This document shows, piece by piece, positions 1 through 8,955 of a DNA stretch of 64,000 bases. The notes beneath the pieces are model-generated. The model worked only from the letters and a program-made list of their open reading frames with translations, did no database searches and was not told the DNA's origin. The DNA is taken from positions 1,599,501 to 1,663,500 of the forward strand of contig NC_014410.1 in the NCBI RefSeq assembly GCF_000145615.1. The letters are read 5' to 3'. Numbering within the stretch: position 1 is the stretch's first letter; each line of letters opens with the position of its first letter. This DNA comes from Thermoanaerobacterium thermosaccharolyticum DSM 571. Its GTDB lineage: Bacteria; Bacillota; Thermoanaerobacteria; Thermoanaerobacterales; Thermoanaerobacteraceae. The translations under genes and the position numbers were made by a program.

Positions 1-395
1 AATTTATAATTAAGATATGTTGTTAAAACATTTGCTAGTTGTGTTTTGATATGTATTTTATAAATTTTGTACTTGATTTGCTATGTTATATTCTACATTT
101 AATTAACCTTAATAAATTATAAAACAAACACTAACATCATTTGTGTTTCAAAAATTAACCTGTGCTTTAACCATAATTAGTAACCTTTACAACTATTACA
201 TACTTATTATATTTTAAACAAAATGCAATGTCAATATTTATGCATAATTTTTTTATTTAAATTTTGTTAACTAATTTAGTTTAATTTGTAAATTAAAAAT
301 AAGTTACAATAAGTTATATTATGCAACTAATAACTTATTATAACTTATTTTAAGCATCTCAATTGCTGAAATCTTTTAAAATAATACAATCAGCT
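1..395. other. A+T-rich intergenic region
   Basis: No supported gene lies here and the stretch is extremely A+T rich. The one clear structure is the long inverted repeat at 298-349, listed separately. The rest shows no promoter, RNA gene or repeat that I can defend. Confidence 0.6.
298..349 (-). terminator. Long A+T hairpin downstream of the AmrS gene
   Basis: Arms 298-317 and 330-349 are complementary over 20 bases with one mismatch, around a 12-base loop. Each arm consists of two copies of the unit TAAGTTA or its complement. On the minus strand the stem is followed by ATTTTTAA, so it may end the radical SAM transcript that stops at 396. The stem has few G-C pairs, so termination strength is uncertain. 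Confidence 0.4.
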
Positions 396-1376
396 TTATG
401 TATATCCATAAAATTTTTTCCCACATTTACCGCATTTATTATTTTCTATTCCTACAACATGTACATAGCCACTTCTCTTAATCAAAAGATATCCACAATC
501 AGGGCAATAAGTATTGTTGTCGAATCCGGATACATTTCCTAAATATACATAATTTAGATACTTTTTTGCAATGACATAAATATCTTCAAGCACTTTTATT
601 GGTGTTTCTGGATTTTTCATTTTATATCGAGGAAAATACTTAGAAAAATGTATAGGGATATCTTTGTTTATGTTCGATACCCATTTGCAGAGTTCTTCAA
701 TTTCACTATAATCGTCATTTTCTCCTGTCACCACCAATGTGGTTATTTCTACATGACAGTTTAACACAGCTTCTTCAACAACTTTCAAAACGCTTTCCAG
801 ATTTCCATGACATATTTTTTTATAATATTCATTAGAAAAAGCTTTTACGTCTATATTTACTGCATCAATATATTGCAAGAGCTCTTTTAAAGGATCGATA
901 TTTATATATCCATTTGTTACTAGTACATTCTTAAGACTTTCCTTATGTGAAATTTTTGCAGAATCTAACACATATTCATACCAGATCGATGGTTCATTAT
1001 AGGTATATGCAATTCCTACATTTCCTTGCTGTTTTTTTGCGATTTCTACCAATTTACTTGGCGATAGGTATTCCCCTTCCAACCTTTGTTGAGATATCTC
1101 CCAATTTTGACAAAACAGACATCTAAGGTTACAGCCATATGTACCTGCAGATAGTATATGACTGCCGGGCATGAAATGATATAGAGGTTTCTTTTCTATC
1201 GGATCCACAGCAAGAGATGTGATTTTGCCATAATTTTCAGTATATAACTTGCCACCTTCATTTTTTCTAGCACGGCAAAAGCCATATTTCCCATCACTTA
1301 TTATACAATTTTGCGGACATAATAAGCAGTGTACACTGTCGTTGTCTATCTTTTCATAATAGAGTGCTTCTTTCAT
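396..1376 (-). CDS. amrS: AmmeMemoRadiSam system radical SAM enzyme
   Basis: This 326-residue protein matches the radical SAM member of the conserved AmmeMemoRadiSam gene set. The radical SAM motif CNLRCLFC (Cys82, Cys86, Cys89) should hold a 4Fe-4S cluster that cleaves S-adenosylmethionine. It is preceded by an N-terminal Cys-rich block (Cys17, Cys20, Cys24, Cys34) seen in activase-like relatives, and the protein ends in a zinc-ribbon-like CPDC...CGKC segment near residues 292-318. The start overlaps the stop of the upstream MEMO-AMMECR1 gene by 4 bases (ATGA), indicating tight translational coupling. The family is conserved from bacteria to archaea, but its substrate is not established. The family call is firm; the reaction is unknown. 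Confidence 0.88.
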   Translation of the reverse strand: MKEALYYEKIDNDSVHCLLCPQNCIISDGKYGFCRARKNEGGKLYTENYGKITSLAVDPIEKKPLYHFMPGSHILSAGTYGCNLRCLFCQNWEISQQRLEGEYLSPSKLVEIAKKQQGNVGIAYTYNEPSIWYEYVLDSAKISHKESLKNVLVTNGYINIDPLKELLQYIDAVNIDVKAFSNEYYKKICHGNLESVLKVVEEAVLNCHVEITTLVVTGENDDYSEIEELCKWVSNINKDIPIHFSKYFPRYKMKNPETPIKVLEDIYVIAKKYLNYVYLGNVSGFDNNTYCPDCGYLLIKRSGYVHVVGIENNKCGKCGKKFYGYT

Positions 1377-2779
1377 TTATGCCTCACAACCTCAAATCTT
1401 TCAATAGTATACTTTTCATCTGGTGCAATGCCAGCTTTTCTAAGTGCAATAGATATCTGCTGATCTACTGTATCGACACCATCAAGGTCTGGCAATAAAA
1501 GCCCGCTTTTATAACCGCTTCTCACGATTACGCCGTACTTTTTTGCATCCAGATCATCTTTTGATTTTACAGGCTCAGGTTTTGTCAAAACATCAACTGA
1601 ATACACTATGTCGTCTAGTTCATCTATCTCAACAGGATAAAACCTTGGATCTTCTGTACCAGCGCTTACTGCATTTCTTATGATTTCCTCTGCTATATTA
1701 TTCTTTAAAGGGTATACAGTACCTATGCAACCCCTTAATTCACCATCTTTATGAAGCGATACAAATACACCTGCTTTCTTTTCTTTCATTTCATCTGGCA
1801 GATTATCCGGTACATCCATTATACTGTTGTTTTTCAAATAATACTCAAGGCTTTCTCTTGCTAGCTTTACATAAACATCCTCTGATTTCCTTATATTATC
1901 TATCCTTTCCCTTTTCAGCCTATACAGTTCATCTAATAAGCCTATACCTGTATAACTTTCGGGAATGAATTCAGCTACGCCGTATCCAACACCAAAAGGA
2001 CCTTCATGTGATAAAATATTTGCCTTGACTTTGTAACCGTCCAGCACGCCCAACATGACGCAAACAGATCTAAATCCACATTCCGCAGCATCTTCTATCA
2101 ATGTTTTATCCATATTGATTATTTCTTTTACTTTCATGTCTCTTAGCAAATTTAATAGTGTTTCATCAAAAACCTTTCCATTCGGTGTATACCCATTAGG
2201 GCTATTTGGCGTTAATTTGTGTGATAAATCACCACTTGCAATAAATACGACATTTCTATCGCTTTCTCTGATGGACTTCCCTATTTGAACGCCAAAATTA
2301 TATAAATCTTCAAATGACAAAAATCCATATGACATTCTTATAAGTTCAAAATTTTCGCAATGTTTTTTTACAAAATACAATGGAACGATGCATCCGTGGT
2401 CAAGTTTTTTTGAAAGCTTAAATTTACTTATCATTTTGTCATCTATCTTTGCTATAGGTATTTTTTCAATTTCTGTATTTTTAACTATGACATTGGCTAA
2501 TGATAAATCAGTCTTAAACTCCATCTTTACGTTGTAAGCACCAAATTGCCCTAAATCGCCTTCTACTGTTTCTCTCAAATCAATTGAAACAGCATCACTG
2601 AAGACATATGCATGTGGCGAGATAATAATTATTGTATCTGGTTTTTGGTCTTTTATATTTCTTGCCGCTATACCAAAGGAATCTATCGTCTTTTGAATTT
2701 TGTGTTCTTCTCCTTTCCCCACTTCATGAACAATTATAGGTGGGTGCGGCATTAAATACGCTGACATTAATTTACCCAT
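1373..2779 (-). CDS. AmmeMemoRadiSam system protein, MEMO-AMMECR1 fusion
   Basis: This 468-residue protein fuses two families. Residues 1 to about 280 are MEMO-like, related to class III extradiol dioxygenases (LigB fold), with candidate metal-site residues His12, His56 and His128 and the segment SGDLSH at 182-187. Residues from about 300 to 468 are AMMECR1-like, with the hallmark LRGCIG at 348-353. In many genomes these are separate genes. The ATG at 2779 has GGAGGT 7-8 bases upstream. It is the first gene of a two-gene operon with the radical SAM enzyme. The molecular function is not established for either domain in bacteria; a metal-dependent or redox modification role is only inference. 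Confidence 0.87.
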   Translation of the reverse strand: MGKLMSAYLMPHPPIIVHEVGKGEEHKIQKTIDSFGIAARNIKDQKPDTIIIISPHAYVFSDAVSIDLRETVEGDLGQFGAYNVKMEFKTDLSLANVIVKNTEIEKIPIAKIDDKMISKFKLSKKLDHGCIVPLYFVKKHCENFELIRMSYGFLSFEDLYNFGVQIGKSIRESDRNVVFIASGDLSHKLTPNSPNGYTPNGKVFDETLLNLLRDMKVKEIINMDKTLIEDAAECGFRSVCVMLGVLDGYKVKANILSHEGPFGVGYGVAEFIPESYTGIGLLDELYRLKRERIDNIRKSEDVYVKLARESLEYYLKNNSIMDVPDNLPDEMKEKKAGVFVSLHKDGELRGCIGTVYPLKNNIAEEIIRNAVSAGTEDPRFYPVEIDELDDIVYSVDVLTKPEPVKSKDDLDAKKYGVIVRSGYKSGLLLPDLDGVDTVDQQISIALRKAGIAPDEKYTIERFEVVRHK

Positions 2780-2880
2780 AATCCTACCTCCATATTGGTT
2801 ATAATTACCTTTCAGTATATATTATACCGCAAATAATATATTTTAAAGTTTTTTCTTATGAAAATTATCAAATTATTTTA

Positions 2881-2917
2881 CATTAACCTTGACGTTAATG
2901 TTAACTAGTAGTAAAAT
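2881..2917 (+). promoter_or_regulatory. Promoter and operator of the MerR-exporter operon
   Basis: TTGACG (2889-2894) and TAAAAT (2912-2917) are separated by 17 bases. The -35 lies inside an inverted repeat, CATTAAC at 2881-2887 and GTTAATG at 2894-2900, followed by another TTAAC at 2901-2905. A palindrome over the -35/spacer is the usual MerR-family arrangement, so autoregulation by the downstream MerR protein is likely. Confidence 0.55.
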
Positions 2918-2934
2918 TATTTGCTGGAGGTTTT

Positions 2935-3360
2935 ATGATGGAAAAAAAATATTACAAAATCGAAGATGTTTCAATAAAAACAGGGTTGACAAAAAGAGCG
3001 ATACGATATTATGAAGACTTAAAGCTTATTGCACCCAAAAGAACCGATTCTGGTTATAGGTTATATACCGATGAAGATATTGATAAAATCCAAAAGATCA
3101 TTTCATTAAAAGAATCCCTTGGTTTCAGTCTCGCTGAAATAAAAGCAGCACTTGAGCTTGATAAAAATGTCAAAAATATATTATCTGGTGAACCTGCTGA
3201 TATAACAACAATTGATAACTACATCGGTATGATAAAAGAGCAAATTAAATTGATTGATGAAAAAAGTAATAAACTATTAACGGCAAAACAAAAATTTGAA
3301 GAACTTTTGCTAAAATTAAACAAGTTAAAAGACCAATTTAAGGAGGCAGACACAATATGA
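2935..3360 (+). CDS. MerR family transcriptional regulator
   Basis: A 141-residue regulator. Residues 5-75 form the MerR winged-helix DNA-binding domain (the stretch IRYYEDLKLI is typical), followed by a coiled-coil dimerisation helix to the C-terminus. There is no long ligand-binding domain and no cysteine pattern of metal-sensing members, so the inducer is probably a small organic compound. GGAGG lies 5 bases before the ATG at 2935; a second ATG follows at once. Its stop overlaps the start of the exporter gene (ATGA), which makes local control of drug efflux the likely job. A palindrome overlaps the promoter. Confidence 0.88.
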   Translation: MMEKKYYKIEDVSIKTGLTKRAIRYYEDLKLIAPKRTDSGYRLYTDEDIDKIQKIISLKESLGFSLAEIKAALELDKNVKNILSGEPADITTIDNYIGMIKEQIKLIDEKSNKLLTAKQKFEELLLKLNKLKDQFKEADTI

Positions 3361-4811
3361 AAAATATCAGTTACAAATGGATAGCTTTATCTTGCACTAC
3401 ACTTGGAGCTCTTTTCTCCGTCTTAAACGGCAGTATGCTTTTAATATCTTTGCCTGACATTATGAAGGGATTAAATACAAGTATGGGTATAATTATGTGG
3501 ATTGTAATGGGCTATATGCTTTCATTGACAATATTAGTGCCAGCAATCGGCAGAATAGCCGATATGTTTGGCAGAAAAAAATTGTACGTGTCAGGATTTG
3601 CAATATTTACACTAGGTTCACTGTTGTGCGGACTCTCAAATACAGGATTGCAACTTTTGATATATCGAATAGTACAATCTGTAGGTGGCTCATTAATGGT
3701 AGCCAATAGCACTGCAATCGTCGCAGATGCTTTCCCAAAAAACGAGCTAGGCAAAGCTCTTGGCATTAACAGCATGGTTGTCAGCATAGCATCCGTAATC
3801 GGACCTATCTTAGGAGGGTTTTTAGCAAGTCTAGGTTGGAGGTATATATTCTATATTAATGTACCATTTGGAATTATAGGTACTCTATGGGCATTGATAC
3901 AGTTAAAAGAGCTTGATAAAATACCACAGGATCAAAAATTTGATCTGAAAGGCACTTTGCTATTTACCGTTGGTTTACTGCTGTTTCTAATTGCTTTGTC
4001 TTTCGGAGGCTTTGTAGGCTGGAATAATAAATCAATTATAATGCTATTCATAATATCTATAATCATGATGTTTGCCTTTATTTATGTTGAAAATAACGTA
4101 GATCAACCTATGCTGGATTTGAGATTATTTAAGACTAGGATACTAGCATTTGCATATGGCAGTACACTGCTTAATGGTATTGCGAGAGGTGCAGTAACTT
4201 TTCTGCTTATATTTTATCTACAAGGCATAAAGGCTATGGACCCATTGAAAGCTGGAATATTTTTAGCACCGTTTGCATTGTCAATGATGTTCGTTTCTCC
4301 TATAAGTGGATTTTTGTCTGATAAATACGGTGCAAGAGGTTTAAGTTCTCTCGGTCTTCTTATATCAGCTTTTGGCTTGCTTGGATTTGTAAGGATATCA
4401 CCAAAAACTTCTCTTACCGAGCTAATTATTTGGATGCTAATTATGGGATTCGGATCAGGCATGTTCTTCTCACCTAACACTAGTGAAATAATGGGCTCTG
4501 TTCCGTCAGATAGAAGAGGTATTGCTGCTGGCACAAGAACAATGATGAATAATGCTGGACAGGTAATAAGTATAGCTTTATCAATGGCAATAGTATCATC
4601 AAGCATAACTCCACAAGCTATGCAGGCTCTTTTTGTCGGAACACAAGTTGGCTCAAAAGGCATCGCCATAGCTCAGTTTATATCAGGACTAAGAGAAGCA
4701 TTTTTAATATCTATGATATTTAGCTTAATAGCATCATTTATATCATACTTAAGAGGTCCAAAACCAAATTGGAGTGAAAAAACGCATAAAATTAAAACAG
4801 AAGAAACGTAA
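3357..4811 (+). CDS. MFS multidrug exporter, DHA2 (14-helix) type
   Basis: This 484-residue membrane protein has the pattern of the DHA2/EmrB-QacA drug:proton antiporters: about 14 hydrophobic segments, the loop 2-3 motif GRIADMFGRKK near residues 65-75, and an antiporter motif C-like stretch (VIGPILGGFL) in helix 5. It should export hydrophobic or cationic drugs across the cytoplasmic membrane in exchange for protons. The start overlaps the merR stop by 4 bases and has AAGGAGG upstream. The substrate cannot be predicted from sequence. Confidence 0.87.
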   Translation: MKNISYKWIALSCTTLGALFSVLNGSMLLISLPDIMKGLNTSMGIIMWIVMGYMLSLTILVPAIGRIADMFGRKKLYVSGFAIFTLGSLLCGLSNTGLQLLIYRIVQSVGGSLMVANSTAIVADAFPKNELGKALGINSMVVSIASVIGPILGGFLASLGWRYIFYINVPFGIIGTLWALIQLKELDKIPQDQKFDLKGTLLFTVGLLLFLIALSFGGFVGWNNKSIIMLFIISIIMMFAFIYVENNVDQPMLDLRLFKTRILAFAYGSTLLNGIARGAVTFLLIFYLQGIKAMDPLKAGIFLAPFALSMMFVSPISGFLSDKYGARGLSSLGLLISAFGLLGFVRISPKTSLTELIIWMLIMGFGSGMFFSPNTSEIMGSVPSDRRGIAAGTRTMMNNAGQVISIALSMAIVSSSITPQAMQALFVGTQVGSKGIAIAQFISGLREAFLISMIFSLIASFISYLRGPKPNWSEKTHKIKTEET

Positions 4812-4837
4812 AAAAGGTTACATAATGTAACCTTTTT
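4811..4837. terminator. Bidirectional terminator between exporter gene and purL
   Basis: Perfect 13-bp stem (4811-4823 with 4825-4837) with an A tract on one side and a T tract on the other, placed between convergent genes, so it can serve both strands. Confidence 0.85.
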
Positions 4838-4842
4838 ATGTC

Positions 4843-7800
4843 TCATTTATAATATTCAACGCCTGCTTCAAATATCTTTTGATCCTTATTTCCTTCAATA
4901 TTTTTAGCTACATTTGTGCCAATCCTTTCAGAATGGCCCATTTTCCCCAGTATCCTGCCATCAGGACTAGTAATACCTTCAATAGCCCAGTAAGAACCAT
5001 TGGGATTGTACGGCATTTCCATTGTTGGATTTCCGTTTATATCAACGTATTGTGTCGCAATCTGTCCATTTCGCTTTAATGTATTTAAAACATCCTCATT
5101 TGCGATAAACCTTCCTTCACCATGTGATACCGCAACCAAATGAATATCACCACATTTAACATTATTAAACCATGGTGAAAGAACTGACATAATTTTCGTC
5201 CTGACATAACAGGATACGTGCCTTCCAATTGTATTAAATGTCAGTGTCGGATCATTTTCATTAATATCACGTATTTCTCCATAAGGAAGCAACCCGAGCT
5301 TTATCAGTGCCTGAAAGCCGTTGCATATTCCTAACATTAAACCGTCACGGTTTTTCAAAAAATCCATAACTGCATCTTTTATCTTAGGATTTCTGAAGAC
5401 AGTAGCTATAAACTTTCCAGAACCATCAGGCTCATCTCCGGCACTAAACCCACCGGGAAGCATAATAATCTGCGAATTTTTTATGGCTATTGTAAGTTCA
5501 TCAATAGATTCTTTAATATCGTCTGCTGTTAGATTCTTAAATACATATGTTTCAACAGACGCCCCTGCTTTTTCAAAAGCTTTTTTGCTATCATATTCAC
5601 AATTTGTACCCGGAAAAACCGGTATGAGAACTCTTGGCTTCGCAAATTTTGCAGACGGTTTGTATAAAATTTTTTTATCATATTTTATCTCCAATAAATT
5701 TTTTCTGCTGTCTTTTATAACGGAAGGAAATATATTTTTAAGTGGTCTTTCCCAATGTTCCATTGCCTCATTTAAGCTGATTTCAAAATCATCAATGTAT
5801 ATCACTGGATCAACCACAGTCTCTCCCAAAATTTTATACTCGATACCTTTTAAATATTTACTTACATCAAAATCACCATCAACTTCTATTACAATTGAAC
5901 CGTAATCAGATGTAAACAGTTCTTCCGCGTTTGTTTTTTCTTGAAATTTAAATCCAATTTTATTGCCAAAAGCCATTTTAGTTATACACTCTGCAAGCCC
6001 ACCGTATTTAATAGAAGATGATGCATAGACTAGACTTTTATCAATTAATTCTTTAATTTTTTCAAAATTTTTCTTTAACGAATCAAAATCCGGCAAATCG
6101 TACTCATCTCTCTTTGCTTTGATGAGTATTATTTTATCACCGCTCTTTTTAAATTCTGAAGATATTACTTTGTTGGCATCGGCTACGGCCACAGCAAATG
6201 CAACAAGCGTTGGAGGAACATTCATATCCATAAATGTTCCTGACATGCTATCTTTTCCACCTATAGCAGGTATATTTAAGGCTTTCTGAGCATACAAGGC
6301 ACCCAATAGCGAGCTAAATGGTTTGCCCCATTTTCTAGAATCCTTGCCCAACTTTTCAAAATATTCCTGTAGTGTAAGTCTAATTTTTTTATAATCGCCG
6401 CCCATTGCAACTATTTTAGAAACTGCCTCAATAATCGCATATACTGCACCATGAAATGGGCTCCATCTTGATAATTTAGGATTATACCCAAATGTCATCA
6501 TTGTGGATGTGCTGGTATCACCTTCTAAGACAGGTATTTTAGCCACCATGCCTTCTTCAGGTGTCATCTGATATGCACCGCCAAACGGCATTAAAACTGT
6601 AGATGAACCAATTGTTGAATCAAACCTTTCTGCAAGTCCTTTTTGACTGCAAACATTCAAATCCTCAAGATTTTGAAGCCATAATTCTTTTATATTTTTC
6701 CCTGGCAATCTCTTGTATATATTATCAAAATAACTTTCATCGTCTATCCTATTTACTAATACGTCTGTTACTTGTGTAACTCCGTTTGTATTTAGAAAAT
6801 CTCTGCTAATGTCGACGATCGTTTTTCCTTTCCATATCATCTTGATTCTCCTGTTACTTGTTACAGTAGCAACTTTTGTAGCCTCTAAATTTTCTGTCCT
6901 TGCAAGTTCAATAAATCTGTCAGCATCTTTAGGATCGACTAGTACTGCCATTCTTTCTTGTGATTCTGAAATGGCAAGTTCTGTCCCGTCTAAGCCCTCG
7001 TACTTTTTAGGAATTGCATCAAGGTCTATTTTAAGCCCATCGCTTAACTCGCCTATTGCAACAGAAACACCGCCAGCTCCAAAATCATTGCATTTCTTTA
7101 TCATCTTTATGACTTGCGGATTCCTAAAAAGCCTCTGTATTTTTCTCTCAGTGATAGGATTGCCTTTTTGGACTTCTGCACCGCATGTAAATATAGATTC
7201 TCTCGTATGCTCTTTTGATGACCCTGTAGCTCCTCCGCAACCGTCTCTGCCAGTTTTTCCACCTAAAAGAATCACCACATCTCCACAAGAAGGTTTATCT
7301 CTATAAACATGCTTTTGAGGCACAGCACCTATTACAGCACCGATTTCCATCCTTTTTGCAACATATCCTTCATCATATATTTCAGTAACTTGGCCTGTGG
7401 AAAGTCCTATTTGATTTCCGTATGAACTGTATCCATGTGCTGCTTCTACAGTAATTTTTCTCTGTGGCAGTTTTCCTTTTAAAGTTTCTTCAATTGGCGT
7501 TCTAGGATCTCCCGAACCTGTCACTCGCATCGCCTGATATACATAAGCCCTTCCCGAAAGTGGGTCTCTTATTGCGCCTCCAAGACAAGTTGCAGCACCT
7601 CCATACGGCTCTATTTCTGTAGGATGATTGTGTGTCTCGTTTTTAAACATTATAAGCCATTTTTCTTTTTTACCATTTACATCTGCATCAACGACAATAC
7701 TACATGCATTGTTTTCATCAGATTCGTCCAAATCATTTAGAAGTCCTTTTTTCTTTAGCTCTTTCATGCCGATCGTCGCAATATCCATAAGGCACAACGA

Positions 7801-8610
7801 TTTTTTGTTTTCACCGTACACAAAATCTCTTGATTTTTTGTATTCTTCGTACGCTTTTAAGATAGGCTTATTGTATTTTCCATCAGAAATTTTGACATCA
7901 TTGATTTTCGTATGAAATGTAGTATGGCGACAGTGATCAGACCAATAGGTATCAATAACTCTTATCTCCGTTATCGTTGGGTTTCTCTTCTCTACATCTT
8001 TAAAATATGAATGGCAGAATTTAAAGTCTTCTAAGCTCATGGCAAGTCCGAGCTTATCATAGGTATTTTTCAACTTTACGTCATCAAATTCAATGAAACC
8101 TTCCAGTATCTCAACTTCTTCTGGATATTCAATCTCTATGTCGAGATTTTCTGGTTTCAAAAGTGAAGCTTCCCGTGAATCAACTGTATTTATACAGTAA
8201 TTCTTTATTTTTATAAACTCCTCTTCCGTTATATCACCACTTAATACTATCACCTTTGCAGTCGATACAGTTGGTTTCAAACCATTTGTAAGTATTTGGA
8301 TGCATTGCTCAGCAGAGTCAGCTCTCTGATCGTACTGACCAGGCAAATATTCAACAGCAAATACCTTGTCATTTTTGTCAAAAACAATATCTTCAATATA
8401 GATGTCATCAAGATTGGGCTCTGAAAAGACAGTCTTTATTGACTTTAAAAAAACTTCTTCAGACAAGCCAGAAACATCATATCTGTTTATTACTCTTACA
8501 TTTTTAAGGCCCTTAATATTGAGGTTATTCTTAAGATCATAAAATAGTGTCTGTGCTTCAATGTTAAATGATGGCTTCTTTTCAACAAAAATTCTCCTCA
8601 CTATACTCAT
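4843..8610 (-). CDS. purL: Phosphoribosylformylglycinamidine synthase (one-piece)
   Basis: This enzyme makes formylglycinamidine ribonucleotide from FGAR, glutamine and ATP, step four of purine synthesis. It is the long fused form (1255 residues) found in clostridia, with an N-terminal PurS-like region, two AIRS-like synthetase halves (signatures THNHPTEIEPYGGAATCLGG and GGKDSMSG) and a C-terminal class I glutamine amidotransferase with nucleophile Cys in GICNGFQ. I place the start at the ATG ending at 8610 because GGGGGAG lies 9 bases upstream. An in-frame ATG at 8634 would add 8 residues but has no ribosome site. No other pur gene is adjacent, so purL stands alone here. Confidence 0.95.
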   Translation of the reverse strand: MSIVRRIFVEKKPSFNIEAQTLFYDLKNNLNIKGLKNVRVINRYDVSGLSEEVFLKSIKTVFSEPNLDDIYIEDIVFDKNDKVFAVEYLPGQYDQRADSAEQCIQILTNGLKPTVSTAKVIVLSGDITEEEFIKIKNYCINTVDSREASLLKPENLDIEIEYPEEVEILEGFIEFDDVKLKNTYDKLGLAMSLEDFKFCHSYFKDVEKRNPTITEIRVIDTYWSDHCRHTTFHTKINDVKISDGKYNKPILKAYEEYKKSRDFVYGENKKSLCLMDIATIGMKELKKKGLLNDLDESDENNACSIVVDADVNGKKEKWLIMFKNETHNHPTEIEPYGGAATCLGGAIRDPLSGRAYVYQAMRVTGSGDPRTPIEETLKGKLPQRKITVEAAHGYSSYGNQIGLSTGQVTEIYDEGYVAKRMEIGAVIGAVPQKHVYRDKPSCGDVVILLGGKTGRDGCGGATGSSKEHTRESIFTCGAEVQKGNPITERKIQRLFRNPQVIKMIKKCNDFGAGGVSVAIGELSDGLKIDLDAIPKKYEGLDGTELAISESQERMAVLVDPKDADRFIELARTENLEATKVATVTSNRRIKMIWKGKTIVDISRDFLNTNGVTQVTDVLVNRIDDESYFDNIYKRLPGKNIKELWLQNLEDLNVCSQKGLAERFDSTIGSSTVLMPFGGAYQMTPEEGMVAKIPVLEGDTSTSTMMTFGYNPKLSRWSPFHGAVYAIIEAVSKIVAMGGDYKKIRLTLQEYFEKLGKDSRKWGKPFSSLLGALYAQKALNIPAIGGKDSMSGTFMDMNVPPTLVAFAVAVADANKVISSEFKKSGDKIILIKAKRDEYDLPDFDSLKKNFEKIKELIDKSLVYASSSIKYGGLAECITKMAFGNKIGFKFQEKTNAEELFTSDYGSIVIEVDGDFDVSKYLKGIEYKILGETVVDPVIYIDDFEISLNEAMEHWERPLKNIFPSVIKDSRKNLLEIKYDKKILYKPSAKFAKPRVLIPVFPGTNCEYDSKKAFEKAGASVETYVFKNLTADDIKESIDELTIAIKNSQIIMLPGGFSAGDEPDGSGKFIATVFRNPKIKDAVMDFLKNRDGLMLGICNGFQALIKLGLLPYGEIRDINENDPTLTFNTIGRHVSCYVRTKIMSVLSPWFNNVKCGDIHLVAVSHGEGRFIANEDVLNTLKRNGQIATQYVDINGNPTMEMPYNPNGSYWAIEGITSPDGRILGKMGHSERIGTNVAKNIEGNKDQKIFEAGVEYYK

Positions 8611-8636
8611 GTCAGACAATCTCCCCCGATTCATTA

Positions 8637-8726
8637 AAATTACGAACTTTGTATTATTATAATATATAATAACCCCTAAATCAACAGCATTTTTAATATC
8701 AAAAAACGAACTTTTTATTTGATATT
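8637..8726 (-). promoter_or_regulatory. PurBox-like elements upstream of purL
   Basis: Two copies of ACGAACTTT lie at 8642-8650 and 8706-8714, both fitting the loose PurR box A-N4-CGAAC-N2-T. The second is in the loop of an inverted repeat (8695-8703 with 8718-8726). Both are in the same orientation and 64 bases apart, unlike the usual inverted pair, so PurR control is only a possibility. Confidence 0.3.
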
Positions 8727-8814
8727 CTAAAATTTGTTTCTATATCAAGCGATATATCCTATTTCACCGCTATTGCATATTATATTATCGAAATCGAAAA
8801 AAATAAATTTTGTA

Positions 8815-8843
8815 TTGAAATCCAAAAAAATATATCTTATAAT
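8815..8843 (+). promoter_or_regulatory. Sigma-A promoter of the decarboxylase gene
   Basis: TTGAAA (8815-8820), a 17-base spacer, and TATAAT (8838-8843). A transcript would start near 8850, leaving a leader of about 105 bases before the gene. Confidence 0.7.
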
Positions 8844-8882
8844 AAATTGAAAACATAATAAAGTATATTTCGCTCTGCATAG

Positions 8883-8918
8883 GCCCGAACCAATTGCAAC
8901 GAGGTTCAGGCTTTTATT
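8883..8918 (+). promoter_or_regulatory. Leader hairpin with T tract before the decarboxylase gene
   Basis: Arms 8883-8891 (GCCCGAACC) and 8903-8911 (GGTTCAGGC) pair with one mismatch and are followed by TTTTATT. It lies between the promoter and the gene with no gene upstream on this strand, so it may act as an attenuator. It matches no riboswitch class I recognise. Confidence 0.45.
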
Positions 8919-8955
8919 CTGGGAGCCAAACTTATGAAAGAGGGTGTTTATCAAG

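Noticed and set aside
5321-5905. Plus-strand open frame inside purL
   Set aside because: Antisense shadow of a highly conserved gene with no ribosome site or family match. The same holds for other long antisense frames, for example within the permease at 38552-39298.
8883-8955. Guanidine, preQ1 or T-box riboswitch before the decarboxylase gene
   Set aside because: The conserved core bases of these classes (ACGR loops, preQ1 pseudoknot, T-box UGGN) are not present.
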